This document shows positions 8,763-18,500 of a stretch of 61,176 nt of DNA, piece after piece. The position numbers were made by a program, and so were the translations under genes. Each line of letters starts with the position of its first letter. Position 1 is the stretch's first letter. The notes beneath the pieces were generated by a model. It saw nothing but the letters and a program-made list of their open reading frames with translations, was not told the DNA's origin and ran no database searches. Source of the DNA: an uncultured Ignavibacteria bacterium (GTDB taxonomy: Bacteria; Bacteroidota; Ignavibacteria; Ch128b); the NCBI GenBank assembly GCA_937944105.1, contig CALDZP010000078.1:1-61176 (forward strand), read 5' to 3'.

Positions 8763-9794
8763 TTAATAACTATCTTTTGTAATAATAACTTTTCCTTTGA
8801 ATACACGATAAATGTAAATTGTATAAGCTATCACAATGGGCATTCCAATCAAAGCTATAATTAGCATAGTTTGTAATGTATATTGAGAAGATGAAGCATT
8901 ATAAATTGTTAAACTGTAATTCTCAAGATCTATGCTTGAAGGGACTAATCTCGGATATAAACTTAAGGCAAAAAGACCAAGAACCGATGCTATTAAGACT
9001 GATGAAGCTAAAAATGTTCGACCAAACTTTCCAGATTTTAATCCCAATGGAATGTATATCAATGAAACTAATAACAATAAAAACACAACATAGAATAAAA
9101 CATTTTTCAAAATACCCTGAAAGAGATATGGAGCTTCAAACATAGTATAAATCGTTGAAATAAAATAAAGAACCACAAAAGCAATCCACCATCCATTAGC
9201 CCATTTAATCATTCTTTCTTGATGAGAGCCATTTGTCTTTAGAGTTAAATAAATTGCTCCATGCATTACAAGCATAGCAAAACCTGTCAAACCAATTAAA
9301 ATGGCGTACGGATTTAGTAAGCCTAAAAATGTAATATGTGAAACTATTTTACCATCTATTATTTCAATTGGTAAACCTCTCATTACATTTCCAATTGCAA
9401 CACCGTAAAGCAATGCAGGACCAAATGAACCTAAAGCAAAAGCTAAATCCCATTTTTTCTTTGCTTCAGAAGTTTCAGAAAATTTTCTGAATTCAAATGA
9501 AACTGCCCGGAAAATCAAAAAGAACAACAACAGCATAAATGCCAGATAAAATCCACTGAATACAGTGGCATAAACAATCGGAAACGATGCAAATAAGGCT
9601 CCACCACCAGTTAGTAACCAAACTTCATTTCCATCCCAAACTGGACCTACTGCATTTATATTGACTCTTCTTTCACCTTCATCCTTGGTGAAAAGCTGAA
9701 TAACTCCAACACCAAGGTCAAATCCATCTAAAATTGAATACCCGATAATCAGTACGCCAATTAAAATAAACCAGATTGTATTAAGATCTATCAT
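8763..9794 (-). CDS. cydB: Cytochrome bd quinol oxidase subunit II
   Basis: This 343-residue integral membrane protein has about eight to nine hydrophobic segments. It starts with MIDLNTIWFILIGVLIIGYS and carries the subunit II signature LDGFDLGVG followed by GPVWDGNEVWL. Together with CydA it forms the high-affinity terminal oxidase that reduces oxygen to water with electrons from quinol, without pumping protons. Its ATG overlaps the cydA stop (ATGA), and GGGGAGG sits upstream inside the end of cydA. No small CydX-type open reading frame was recognised downstream before the terminator. The organism therefore respires oxygen at low tension or uses bd to detoxify oxygen, nitric oxide or peroxide. 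Confidence 0.96.
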   Translation of the reverse strand: MIDLNTIWFILIGVLIIGYSILDGFDLGVGVIQLFTKDEGERRVNINAVGPVWDGNEVWLLTGGGALFASFPIVYATVFSGFYLAFMLLLFFLIFRAVSFEFRKFSETSEAKKKWDLAFALGSFGPALLYGVAIGNVMRGLPIEIIDGKIVSHITFLGLLNPYAILIGLTGFAMLVMHGAIYLTLKTNGSHQERMIKWANGWWIAFVVLYFISTIYTMFEAPYLFQGILKNVLFYVVFLLLLVSLIYIPLGLKSGKFGRTFLASSVLIASVLGLFALSLYPRLVPSSIDLENYSLTIYNASSSQYTLQTMLIIALIGMPIVIAYTIYIYRVFKGKVIITKDSY

Positions 9795-11122
9795 TGTGAA
9801 ACCTCCCCTGTTAATTGTGCTGGTCCTTTTTTAACCCATCTGAAAAGAAGATTCAAAAAGATTAATAACAAGAAAAAATAAATCAAAGCAAACAGTACTA
9901 TCGAAAAAACTAATTCACCTACACCTACAGTAATTGAAACTGCATCTTTTGTTTTCATTAATTTATAAACAACCCATGGTTGTCTGCCAACTTCAGCTGC
10001 AATCCATCCAAGTTGACATGCAATCAAAGGCAAGGGGGTCGACCATAATAAAACTTTGAGAAATTTCCTTTTTTCAAATAATTTCTTTTTCCATAAGAAA
10101 TATGTCCCAAGTGCTGTAATAAAAATAAAATATATTCCCAATACAACCATATTGTGATAAGAAACAAATGTTAACCAGAGTGGTGGGATTTCATCAGGTG
10201 GAAATTCATTTATACCTTTTATTTCGGCATTTATATCACCAAATGCTAACCAGCTTAAAAGCCCTGGAATTTCAACAGGAAAATGTAATTTCGGTGGTTT
10301 TGTACCAGGTATAGCAAAAATTGCAAGTGGTGCTCCTTCCTGTGTTTTATATAGTCCCTGAATTGCTGCAAACTTTTCTGGTTGAGTTCTTGCTACTTGC
10401 TTTGCATGTTCGTGTCCGAAAGGGAAAAGCTCAAGAATTGAAACAATTAATCCAAAAATAAGAGAGAAATTTATTGCTCTTTTAGCAATATCTACAAATT
10501 TATTTCTTATTAACCAGTAAGCAGCAACACCAGTCATTAAAAATGAACCACTAATAAGTGATGCCACGAAAGTATGGAAAAATCGTGGTAAAGTCGAGGG
10601 ATTAAAAACAGCAGCCCAGAAATCAACAAGTTCAGCACGGTTATTTTGAATTATATAACCTGCTGGAGTTTGTTGCCATGAATTGGCAACTAAAATCCAG
10701 AATGCTGAAATTGTTGAACCAACTGCAACCATTAAAATTGAAAACCAATGTACGCTTTTAGAAACTTTATCACGACCGAAAATATATAGCCCCAAAAAGG
10801 TTGATTCAAGGAAAAATGCAAACACACCTTCAGCAGCAAGTGGAGCTCCAAATACATCACCAACAAACTTAGAATATTCACTCCAGTTTGTTCCAAACTG
10901 AAATTCCATAACTATTCCACTTGCTACACCAACAGCAAATATTAATCCTAAAATTTTTCCAAAGAACTTACCAATCGTTGCATAAATTTCGTCTTTCTTT
11001 TTCCAACCAATTGCCTCAATAATAACAAGCATCCAGGCAAGGCCAATTGTTAGTGGTGGAAACAAGAAGTGAAAACCAACTGTGAGAGCAAATTGAAGAC
11101 GCGCTAAAAGTAATGGATCCAT
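9791..11122 (-). CDS. cydA: Cytochrome bd quinol oxidase subunit I
   Basis: This 443-residue membrane protein begins MDPLLLARLQFALTVGFHF, with the haem b595 ligand His in the first helix. The conserved GRQPW motif appears as EVGRQPWVVYKLMKT. The Glu pair used in proton delivery is in FGAPLAAEGVFAFFLESTF. The quinol-binding Q-loop region is of the short type, judged from the total length. I moved the start to the ATG at 11122 because GGGAGG lies just upstream; the four residues before it would be read from that ribosome site. It sits 12 bases downstream of the Rrf2 regulator gene and overlaps cydB by four bases, forming an rrf2-cydAB operon. Confidence 0.96.
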   Translation of the reverse strand: MDPLLLARLQFALTVGFHFLFPPLTIGLAWMLVIIEAIGWKKKDEIYATIGKFFGKILGLIFAVGVASGIVMEFQFGTNWSEYSKFVGDVFGAPLAAEGVFAFFLESTFLGLYIFGRDKVSKSVHWFSILMVAVGSTISAFWILVANSWQQTPAGYIIQNNRAELVDFWAAVFNPSTLPRFFHTFVASLISGSFLMTGVAAYWLIRNKFVDIAKRAINFSLIFGLIVSILELFPFGHEHAKQVARTQPEKFAAIQGLYKTQEGAPLAIFAIPGTKPPKLHFPVEIPGLLSWLAFGDINAEIKGINEFPPDEIPPLWLTFVSYHNMVVLGIYFIFITALGTYFLWKKKLFEKRKFLKVLLWSTPLPLIACQLGWIAAEVGRQPWVVYKLMKTKDAVSITVGVGELVFSIVLFALIYFFLLLIFLNLLFRWVKKGPAQLTGEVSQ

Positions 11123-11134
11123 AAATCCTCCCAA

Positions 11135-11572
11135 TTAGTTATTGTGTTTTAGTTTATTCCTTCTCTGAACAGATTCTATTGCAAGTTGTTTAATTGATTT
11201 ACTGGACAATCTTTCCCTCATTAAAATTAATAAATCACACCATAGAGTATGAACTGAGCACCACCTTGTATTTGAACAAAATGCCTTATCTATCAAACAC
11301 TTGTTTAATGCCAACGGTCCTTCTATTGCCTGAATAATTTCAAGTGGGGTAATTGTATTTGGATCCTTATTAAAAGTAATCCCACCCCCATTTCCTCGAT
11401 AGGTTTTTATTAATCCACTTTCACTAAGTTTTGGTATAATCTTTCTTAAAAACTTTTCCGGAATGTTTTGTTTTTCGGATATTTCTTGTATTGTTATAAC
11501 CTCACGCCCATCGTTTTCTGCAAGATGGATCATCGTCCGAATTGCATATTCGCCTGCAAGTGTAAGCTGCAT
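11135..11572 (-). CDS. Rrf2-family transcriptional regulator, probably iron-sulfur, of cydAB
   Basis: This 145-residue winged-helix protein starts MQLTLAGEYAIRTMIHLAEN, the standard Rrf2 opening. The recognition helix region IPEKFLRKIIPKLSESGLI and the wing TYRGNGGGITF follow. Three cysteines are spaced C-x6-C-x5-C around residues 91-104 (CLIDKAFC and FCSNTRWC), as in iron-sulfur sensing members such as IscR, NsrR and RsrR, and a fourth Cys follows in TLWC. It is the first gene of the cydAB operon. A likely job is sensing oxygen, nitric oxide or redox state and controlling its own operon through the palindrome at 11594-11618. The specific signal cannot be told from the sequence. Confidence 0.88.
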   Translation of the reverse strand: MQLTLAGEYAIRTMIHLAENDGREVITIQEISEKQNIPEKFLRKIIPKLSESGLIKTYRGNGGGITFNKDPNTITPLEIIQAIEGPLALNKCLIDKAFCSNTRWCSVHTLWCDLLILMRERLSSKSIKQLAIESVQRRNKLKHNN

Positions 11573-11593
11573 ATTATTTTATTATTTTTTTTC

Positions 11594-11618
11594 AAATATG
11601 ACAAAATTTGTCATATTT
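11594..11618. promoter_or_regulatory. Perfect 12-bp-arm palindrome, candidate Rrf2 operator
   Basis: The arms AAATATGACAAA and TTTGTCATATTT are perfect inverted repeats separated by a single A. The site lies 22 bases upstream of the rrf2 start codon, where the promoter and leader should be. It is the strongest operator-like palindrome in the window. Rrf2 proteins bind palindromes of about this length, so autoregulation of rrf2-cydAB is the natural inference. The remainder of the 494-base gap (11619-12066) is AT-rich; I saw no gene and no convincing terminator for nhaA. Confidence 0.7.
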
Positions 11619-12066
11619 AGCAAGTTAATGAAAATAACAATCAAATGATTTTGCGAATATTTAGAAACTTGATCAGTTAATTTAAATTTTTTGTGACCAT
11701 TGAAATTATTTTCCTCACTTATCAATGCTTAGTAAGAAATAAATTTTTTACGAAACACTAAAAACGAATTTAGTAGGAATGCAACTTTTTATTTATTGAA
11801 CAATAAATAAAATTTAAGGCTTTAGTAAATATTAGATTCTAATTCAATTTTAAAATTGAATATATGACTGAATGTACGATTTATAAATAATCATCGCAAA
11901 GGATAAAATCAAAATTGTGATTGAAGCGAAGTTATATATAAGAAAATTTTATCTTCCGATTGATACAACGAGTTTATTTTTGATATTCTATAAACATTTC
12001 TCAGTTAAAAAAGCATTTACAATTCTAACACAAGCCATACATAAATTAATTGAAATTAATTTGGAA

Positions 12067-13389
12067 TTAACTTAATCTTTTACCTAATCCAATTTTAGTA
12101 ATAATGAAACCGACTATTCCAGAAATTAACGATCCAGATAAGATACCGATTTTGGCAAGGTTAAGAAGCTCTGCTGAATCAAATGCCAAATTTGCAATAA
12201 ATAAAGACATTGTAAAACCAATCCCACAAAGAATACCGGCACCATACAATTTTATATAATTAACATTTTCAATTTTTGAAGCTATATTCAACTCGATCGC
12301 AAGATATGAAAATAAAAATATTCCTAACTGTTTACCTAAAAATAATCCAAGAAAAATACCAAGGCTGATGTTATTGAAAAAATTTTCTCCAAAGTCACCT
12401 GAAATAACAACCCCAGCATTTGAAAGAGCAAAAAGTGGAATAATTAAAAATGTTACCCATGGGTGTAGTGAATTTTCAATTCTTTGAAGTGGAGTTAAAA
12501 CTTTTTCACATCTTTTCTCTATTTCATAGATGATATTCAATTTTTCTTCGTCATTCAATATATGTTCATTTTGTCCCCCTTTTGAAAATTCATCAATCAA
12601 AACTTTCGTCTCTTTATAAAATTTATTCCTATCTAATCGTGTCCTTGCTGGTATAAAAAACGCGAGTAAAACTCCCGCCACAGTGGCATGAATTCCCGAT
12701 TTAAGTATTGTTAACCATAAAGCAAATCCAAGTATCCCATAAACTATTAAATTCCTTATATGTAATCTATTGGCAATAAAAAGAAGAACTAAAATTATAA
12801 ATGAAAACATCAATGCATTAAATGAAATTTCTTTAGTGTAAAAGATAGCTATAACCAAAACCGCACCAATATCATCGACAATTGCTAAAGCAAGAACAAA
12901 AATTTTAAGTGACAATGGGAAATTTTTTCCAAGTAAAGCCATTAATCCTACCACAAAAGCAATATCGGTTGCCATTGGAATTCCCCACCCTGGCATACCT
13001 TCCTTACCATAATTAAAAATCAAATAAATAGAAGCTGGAACCACCATTCCTCCAATTGCTCCTGCAATTGGCAAAGCAGATTTTTTTAATGAGGATAATT
13101 CTCCAGCAATTAATTCTCTTTTTATCTCTAAACCAACAACAAAGAAAAATATTACCATCAATCCATCGTTTATCCAGTGATGTAATGAATATTTTAAGTT
13201 GATAATTCCAAAATCGAATGAAATATATTGATGCCATAAATTAAAATATGAGTCAGAAAATTTCGAATTAGCCCAGAGCATTGCAAGAACTGTGCAAAAA
13301 ATCAAAACAATTCCCCCTGAACTTTCAGTGTGTAAAAACTTTTGAATCGGAGTAAGTATTTTTTCAAGTGTTGTTTTATTGTCTTCCAT
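12067..13389 (-). CDS. nhaA: Na+/H+ antiporter NhaA
   Basis: This 440-residue membrane protein exchanges cytoplasmic Na+ for external protons, controlling pH and salt. It opens with a short polar segment, then LHTESSGGIVLIFCTVLAMLW, typical of NhaA. The transport motif ALAIVDDIGAVLVIA carries the two adjacent aspartates that bind Na+ and protons. VGLEIKRELIAGEL and PMATDIAFVVG are further family signatures. A polar insertion of about 60 residues lies between helices VIII and IX (around 250-300), longer than in E. coli NhaA. It is the last gene of a long co-directional run and begins 27 bases after the small HExxH membrane protein. Confidence 0.95.
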   Translation of the reverse strand: MEDNKTTLEKILTPIQKFLHTESSGGIVLIFCTVLAMLWANSKFSDSYFNLWHQYISFDFGIINLKYSLHHWINDGLMVIFFFVVGLEIKRELIAGELSSLKKSALPIAGAIGGMVVPASIYLIFNYGKEGMPGWGIPMATDIAFVVGLMALLGKNFPLSLKIFVLALAIVDDIGAVLVIAIFYTKEISFNALMFSFIILVLLFIANRLHIRNLIVYGILGFALWLTILKSGIHATVAGVLLAFFIPARTRLDRNKFYKETKVLIDEFSKGGQNEHILNDEEKLNIIYEIEKRCEKVLTPLQRIENSLHPWVTFLIIPLFALSNAGVVISGDFGENFFNNISLGIFLGLFLGKQLGIFLFSYLAIELNIASKIENVNYIKLYGAGILCGIGFTMSLFIANLAFDSAELLNLAKIGILSGSLISGIVGFIITKIGLGKRLS

Positions 13390-13415
13390 TTTTAACTCTT
13401 ATTTATTTTTTGGAA

Positions 13416-13919
13416 TCATGTTAATGACTCATAATAATTATTTAAGAAATATGGAACAAAAAACATAACTAAAAATGAACATAATGCTAGAAAAACGAAA
13501 AATAAACTTATCTCTTCTGCATATTCGATCATATTGATTTTATTTAGAATCCAATTCCAGTCATGTGCTCCACCAATGATATTAAGTTTCATCTTATTTG
13601 CATCTTCAACATATACACTAATGTTAATGAAATTATGTCCTAACCAGAAAAGAAATATTTGAGTCCAGTATTTCTGCGTTCTAATAAAAAATAATATTGC
13701 CATTATTAAGGGTAATAAAATTTGCATCAAAGTTCCTCCCAGGAATTGCATGAATTCCCCAAAAATTCCAAAGAAAAAATGGCCTGGTTCGTGAATTAAT
13801 AAATCAAGAAAATCAAGGAAAGTATATGTTCCTTTATTAATAAGAAAGTAAATTGCAACGATTGATAGTAAGTAACTAAACCAATACTGTCTAATATGTT
13901 CTTTTAAATCAATATTCAA
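13416..13919 (-). CDS. Membrane protein with HExxH motif, possible M50-like zinc protease
   Basis: This 167-residue protein of unknown function has about four hydrophobic segments. A metalloprotease-type HExxH motif (HEPGHFFFGIFGEF, residues about 44-57) lies at the edge of a membrane segment, and a second polar motif, GGAHDWNWIL, follows near residues 117-126. M50 site-2 proteases place HExxH inside the membrane and a third metal ligand in a later helix; here an Asp or His in the GGAHDW motif could serve. The start codon appears to be TTG. It lies between the amidase gene (about 11 bases) and nhaA (26 bases), probably in one transcript. Proteolytic activity is an inference from the motif alone. 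Confidence 0.6.
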   Translation of the reverse strand: MNIDLKEHIRQYWFSYLLSIVAIYFLINKGTYTFLDFLDLLIHEPGHFFFGIFGEFMQFLGGTLMQILLPLIMAILFFIRTQKYWTQIFLFWLGHNFINISVYVEDANKMKLNIIGGAHDWNWILNKINMIEYAEEISLFFVFLALCSFLVMFFVPYFLNNYYESLT

Positions 13920-13930
13920 ATGAAAATCTT

Positions 13931-15565
13931 TTATTTATTTGCGAGTTGTTCGTAATAGTTTTTATATTCTACGATTGCCTTATAAAGTGCCTCAGCGATT
14001 TTTTGTTGCCCGGTTTCGCTTCTTAAAAACAGCTCATCTTCAGGATGATTTATGTAACCAGTTTCTATCAATACACTCGGCATAGATGCCCCAACAAGAA
14101 CATAAAATCCTGCCTGTTTTACACCGTTATTTTTTAATGGTAGATGTTTTTCAAATTTATTGGAGATTAATTCAGCAAATTTTTCACTGTGCTTAACATT
14201 TGCAGTTGATGCCATAGCAGTTAAAATGTAGTTCTCATCACTTAAAAATTTATACCTTTCCTGATAATTCTCTTCAAGTTTAATAACGCTATTTTCTTTT
14301 TCCGCAATTCTAATAGCATCCTCAGTTCTACCAGGTCGTAGCAAATAAACTTCTGAACCTTTTCGAGTCCCAGGTCTCTCTTCCGTTGAATTACAGTGAA
14401 TTGAAATAAATAATTTTCCATTATTTTCGTTAGCTATTTGACCTCTACGATATAATTCAACAAACCTATCGTCATCTCTGGTATAAATCACCTTAATATC
14501 TTTATGATTTTTCTCTATTAATTTACCAAGTTTTAATGCAATACCTAAGTTTACGTCTTTTTCTTTAGTTCCTCTAAAGCCAATTGCCCCTGGATCTCTT
14601 CCACCGTGACCAGCATCAATTACAATTATATCAAGAAGATTATTTTTGTTTTTTGAGATCTTATTTGCTTTCTTTTCTTCTTTTATTTTTTTCATAACTT
14701 CAGTTGAAACATGAAGTAATAACAAAATATCATTTGTTCTTTTTTCACGAACTATTTCGTGACTCTGAATTTTTTCCTTCAGAGAAATTTTTAAATCTGA
14801 ATTATTCCCATTCTGAATTGCAGATATCGACTCAATCAATCCATTTACAATTGTCGTATTAAACTTTTCTGTATTTACCGAAGCCTCTGGAATTCTTAAA
14901 TAAAGAAAACTACCTGATAAATTTTTAGACACACTTTTTATTGGTTTATTAGATTTAATTCTAAAAATATATCCGTTTGCTTTTTCTTCTATTGAGAAAT
15001 CATACAAATCAAATTTTACTAACTCAGATTTTTCCTTTATAGTTTGTTTTTGCTCTGATGTCTTATCAATTGGCTGGGGAGTTAAATCTGAACTTTTTTG
15101 AATGTGAGTTATAGTTTTGTCCGGTGATTTATCATAAGAGATGTTTATTAAAAAAGATTTTTCATTAAAATTTATTTTTATGTTTGTGTATTTATTTAGA
15201 AATTCTGAAAAACTTTTTAGAGGAATAAAAATTTTACCGTATCTATAATCAGTATTCTGAAGCATCTGGTATGAAATATTCTTCCCCTCTTTTTTTACTA
15301 AAAATAAAAATGGATTATAGGCTGTAACATAAAGAGTTCCTTCATCGAGAAAAATTTCTTCTCTCAATGTTTCACTATTAAGTTTTGATTTAATCCCAAT
15401 TCCTTCTAAAAGATCATCCAACAATATAAATGTTGAATTTGTTTGATAAGATCTCACCATTACACTTGATAGCTTACCATTGATATTAACCGAGTAAGAA
15501 TAAATCTGTCCTTTCAAATATTCACCAAAAATTAAAATCAAAAGAATAATAATTTTTAATTTCAT
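13931..15565 (-). CDS. N-acetylmuramoyl-L-alanine amidase (Amidase_3, AmiC-like)
   Basis: This exported peptidoglycan hydrolase cleaves the bond between MurNAc and the stem peptide. It has 544 residues: a signal peptide (MKLKIIILLILIFGEYLKGQ), a copper-amine-oxidase-N-like domain (about 20-140), a linker, an AMIN-like beta domain (about 185-290), and the zinc catalytic domain from about 308. IVIDAGHGGRDPGAIG gives the first His ligand, a glutamate follows, LFISIHCNS gives the second His, and VLIETGYINHPEDE the catalytic Glu. I start at the ATG at 15565, one base after the mfd stop; a TTG five codons upstream is less likely. It probably acts in septum splitting and cell-wall turnover, matching the nearby murQ recycling gene. 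Confidence 0.9.
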   Translation of the reverse strand: MKLKIIILLILIFGEYLKGQIYSYSVNINGKLSSVMVRSYQTNSTFILLDDLLEGIGIKSKLNSETLREEIFLDEGTLYVTAYNPFLFLVKKEGKNISYQMLQNTDYRYGKIFIPLKSFSEFLNKYTNIKINFNEKSFLINISYDKSPDKTITHIQKSSDLTPQPIDKTSEQKQTIKEKSELVKFDLYDFSIEEKANGYIFRIKSNKPIKSVSKNLSGSFLYLRIPEASVNTEKFNTTIVNGLIESISAIQNGNNSDLKISLKEKIQSHEIVREKRTNDILLLLHVSTEVMKKIKEEKKANKISKNKNNLLDIIVIDAGHGGRDPGAIGFRGTKEKDVNLGIALKLGKLIEKNHKDIKVIYTRDDDRFVELYRRGQIANENNGKLFISIHCNSTEERPGTRKGSEVYLLRPGRTEDAIRIAEKENSVIKLEENYQERYKFLSDENYILTAMASTANVKHSEKFAELISNKFEKHLPLKNNGVKQAGFYVLVGASMPSVLIETGYINHPEDELFLRSETGQQKIAEALYKAIVEYKNYYEQLANK

Positions 15566-15566
15566 A

Positions 15567-18500
15567 TCAAGATACTCCAAAATTTTGAATTAACTCCTTC
15601 ACATCTTTATTCTTTTCTCTTTCTATTATAACAATAATCTCACTTAAAAACCTTTTTAAGAATTCCATCACCTGATATGGATTTATTATATCAATCTTAA
15701 ATTCTATTTTAAGGGTATCTTTATGTTCTTTCAGCTGGATTACTTTGTCATATTTTTTAATGACAAAATTCAAAACAGCATTAAAGAAATTTTCATAATA
15801 ATATGTTTTATCTTTTTTAGGGAACGACAAAGCAATTATATTTTTCTGAATCTCGACTCTTTCAAAATAAGCTTTACTTGCAAGCATTCTGATTTTTGCA
15901 AGTTCAAAAAGATATGTTACACTTGGGGGTAATTCCCCAAATTGATCTCTCATTTCGTAATTTATCTCATCAATTTGTGTTAACTCTCTTGCTGAAAAAA
16001 TTCTGGAATAAAAATTTAGTCTGATCTCCTGATCAGAAATATAATTTTCCGGTATTGTATAATTAAAAAATACATCAAGAGTTGTTTCAATATCTTCATT
16101 ATTTATTGATGTAACTTTTAATATGTCTCGATAATTTTGCTCTTTAATTTCTTGAACAGCTTCTTCAAGAATTTTCATATACATGTCAAAACCAACTGCA
16201 TTAATAAAACCACTTTGTTCAGTACCAAGTAAATTTCCTGATCCACGTATTTCAAGATCTCTCATTGAAAGTGAAAAGCCACTCCCAAGCTCACTGAACT
16301 CTTCAAGCGCCTGAATTCTTTGAATAGCATCTTTTGAAATTGTCTTAAGTGATGGAACTAAAAGATATGCGTATGCTTGCCTGTTTGTTCTCCCAACTCT
16401 TCCTCGCAATTGGTAAAGTTCAGCAAGTCCAAATTTATCAGCTCTATTAATAATTATAGTATTGGCATTTGGTATATCAAGCCCCGACTCAATAATTTTT
16501 GTCGAAACAAGCACATCATATTTTTTAGCGAGAAATTGATGTAAAACTTCTTCGAGTTTAGAAGCTTTCATTTGACCATGAGCAACAATAAATCTTGCCT
16601 CTGGAATATTTGCCTGCAAATAGTCTGCTATTCTATTAATTGACTTAACTCTATCATGAACGAAAAAAACCTGACCACCTCTACTAACCTCAAATCTAAT
16701 TATTTCTCTAATTCTTTTTATATCAAAACGAGCAACTTCGGTGATAATTGGTAGTCGATTAGGTGGTGGAGTTACAATTAAAGAAATATCTCTTAATCCA
16801 CTTAATGCCATGTTTAATGTTCGTGGAATAGGTGTTGCCGTTAAATATAATGTATCAACATTACTTTTCATTTTTCTAATCTTTTCTTTAGCCATTACAC
16901 CAAATCTGTGTTCTTCATCGATAATTAGAAGTCCTAAATCTTTGAATTTCACATCATCGGATAATATTCTATGTGTACCAATTATAATATCAATTTCACC
17001 ATTTTTTAATTTTTCAATAATTTTAGATTGATCTGATTTTTTTATAAATCTTGAAAGCATTGCTATTTCTATAGGATATTTGGAAAGTCTATCTCTGAAA
17101 GTATTGAAATGTTGTTCTGCAAGAATTGTTGTAGGAACAAGTACCGCAACCTGTTTACTATCCATTACCGCTTTAAATGCAGCTCTTATAGCAACCTCTG
17201 TCTTTCCAAACCCCACATCTCCACATACCAATCTATCCATAGGAAAATCCGATTCCATATCTCTTTTGATTTCTTCGGTCACTCGAATCTGGTCTGGAGT
17301 ATCTTCATAATAAAAACTCGCCTCTAGCTCTTTCTGCCAGACAGTATCTGGTGAAAACTTAAAGCCTTTAGAACCTTTTCGCTCTGCATATAACTTAACC
17401 AGCTCCTGAACAGCATCTTTAATTTTTTCTTTAATTCTCTGTTTTGTGTTTCTCCATTCATTTGACCCCGGTTTTGATAACTTAGGGATTGCTCCTTCCC
17501 TGGATGAATATTTTTTGACTTTATTTAAGTAATTTATATTAACATAAACAATATCATTATCTGCAAAAGCTATTTTGATCGCTTCATGAATTGTATCGTT
17601 GAATTTTATTTGTTCAAGACCTAAGAATTTTCCAATTCCGAAGTCTGAGTGTACTACATAATCTCCTTTTTGAATAGTTTTAAGTAGTTGAGTGGATGAT
17701 ATTTTAGATTTTTTAATTACTTTCGATGAAATGTAAAATGGCCGTTCAAAGATTTGATGTTCTGGGAAAATTGCTATTTTTTGTTTTTCAAGAATAAATC
17801 CTTCTAAAACTGGTAGCACTTCAAATTTCAATGTGCCATCATCTATTTTCTCAAGAAGAAACTCAGAATATTCCATTAGCAGATCTTTTACTCTCATAAT
17901 ATGAGATTCTTGATCAGCTACAATAAAAATATTATATCCATTCTTTAAAAGTCTTTTCAATTCAAATTCAAGTATTTCGAGATTTTTATGAATTGATGGT
18001 AATGATTTAAACCCCAAATCAAATGTTTCCGATGAATGAAATTCCTTTTCTATAATTGTTTTTAATGTATTTAACCTAAAATCACTTTCAATTAGATCAC
18101 GTTCCCTAACAATTAATACGGGATTGTAAATGAAATCGAAAACAGTTGATTCATAAATATTATTTTCTTCTTTTTCTGTAGCATATATTGAATATTCTTC
18201 AACAACTCTAAAAGATCTTTGACTCTCAGCATCGAATAAACGAAGAGAAGTAATTTTATCTCCATCAAATTCAATTCTAATAGGTGTTGAATGAGAATAT
18301 GAATAAATATCTATTATAGATCCTCGTACTGCATATTCTCCTTTTACTTCAACAAACTTTTGCTTTCGATAACCAAATGTTTCAAGATATTCAATTAACT
18401 CATCATAACTTAAATTGGAAGATGAATTTAAAATAATTTGGTTTCTTTCAAATTTCTCTTTCGATAAAACTTTTCTATGAAGAGTTTGATTCGTTGTTAA

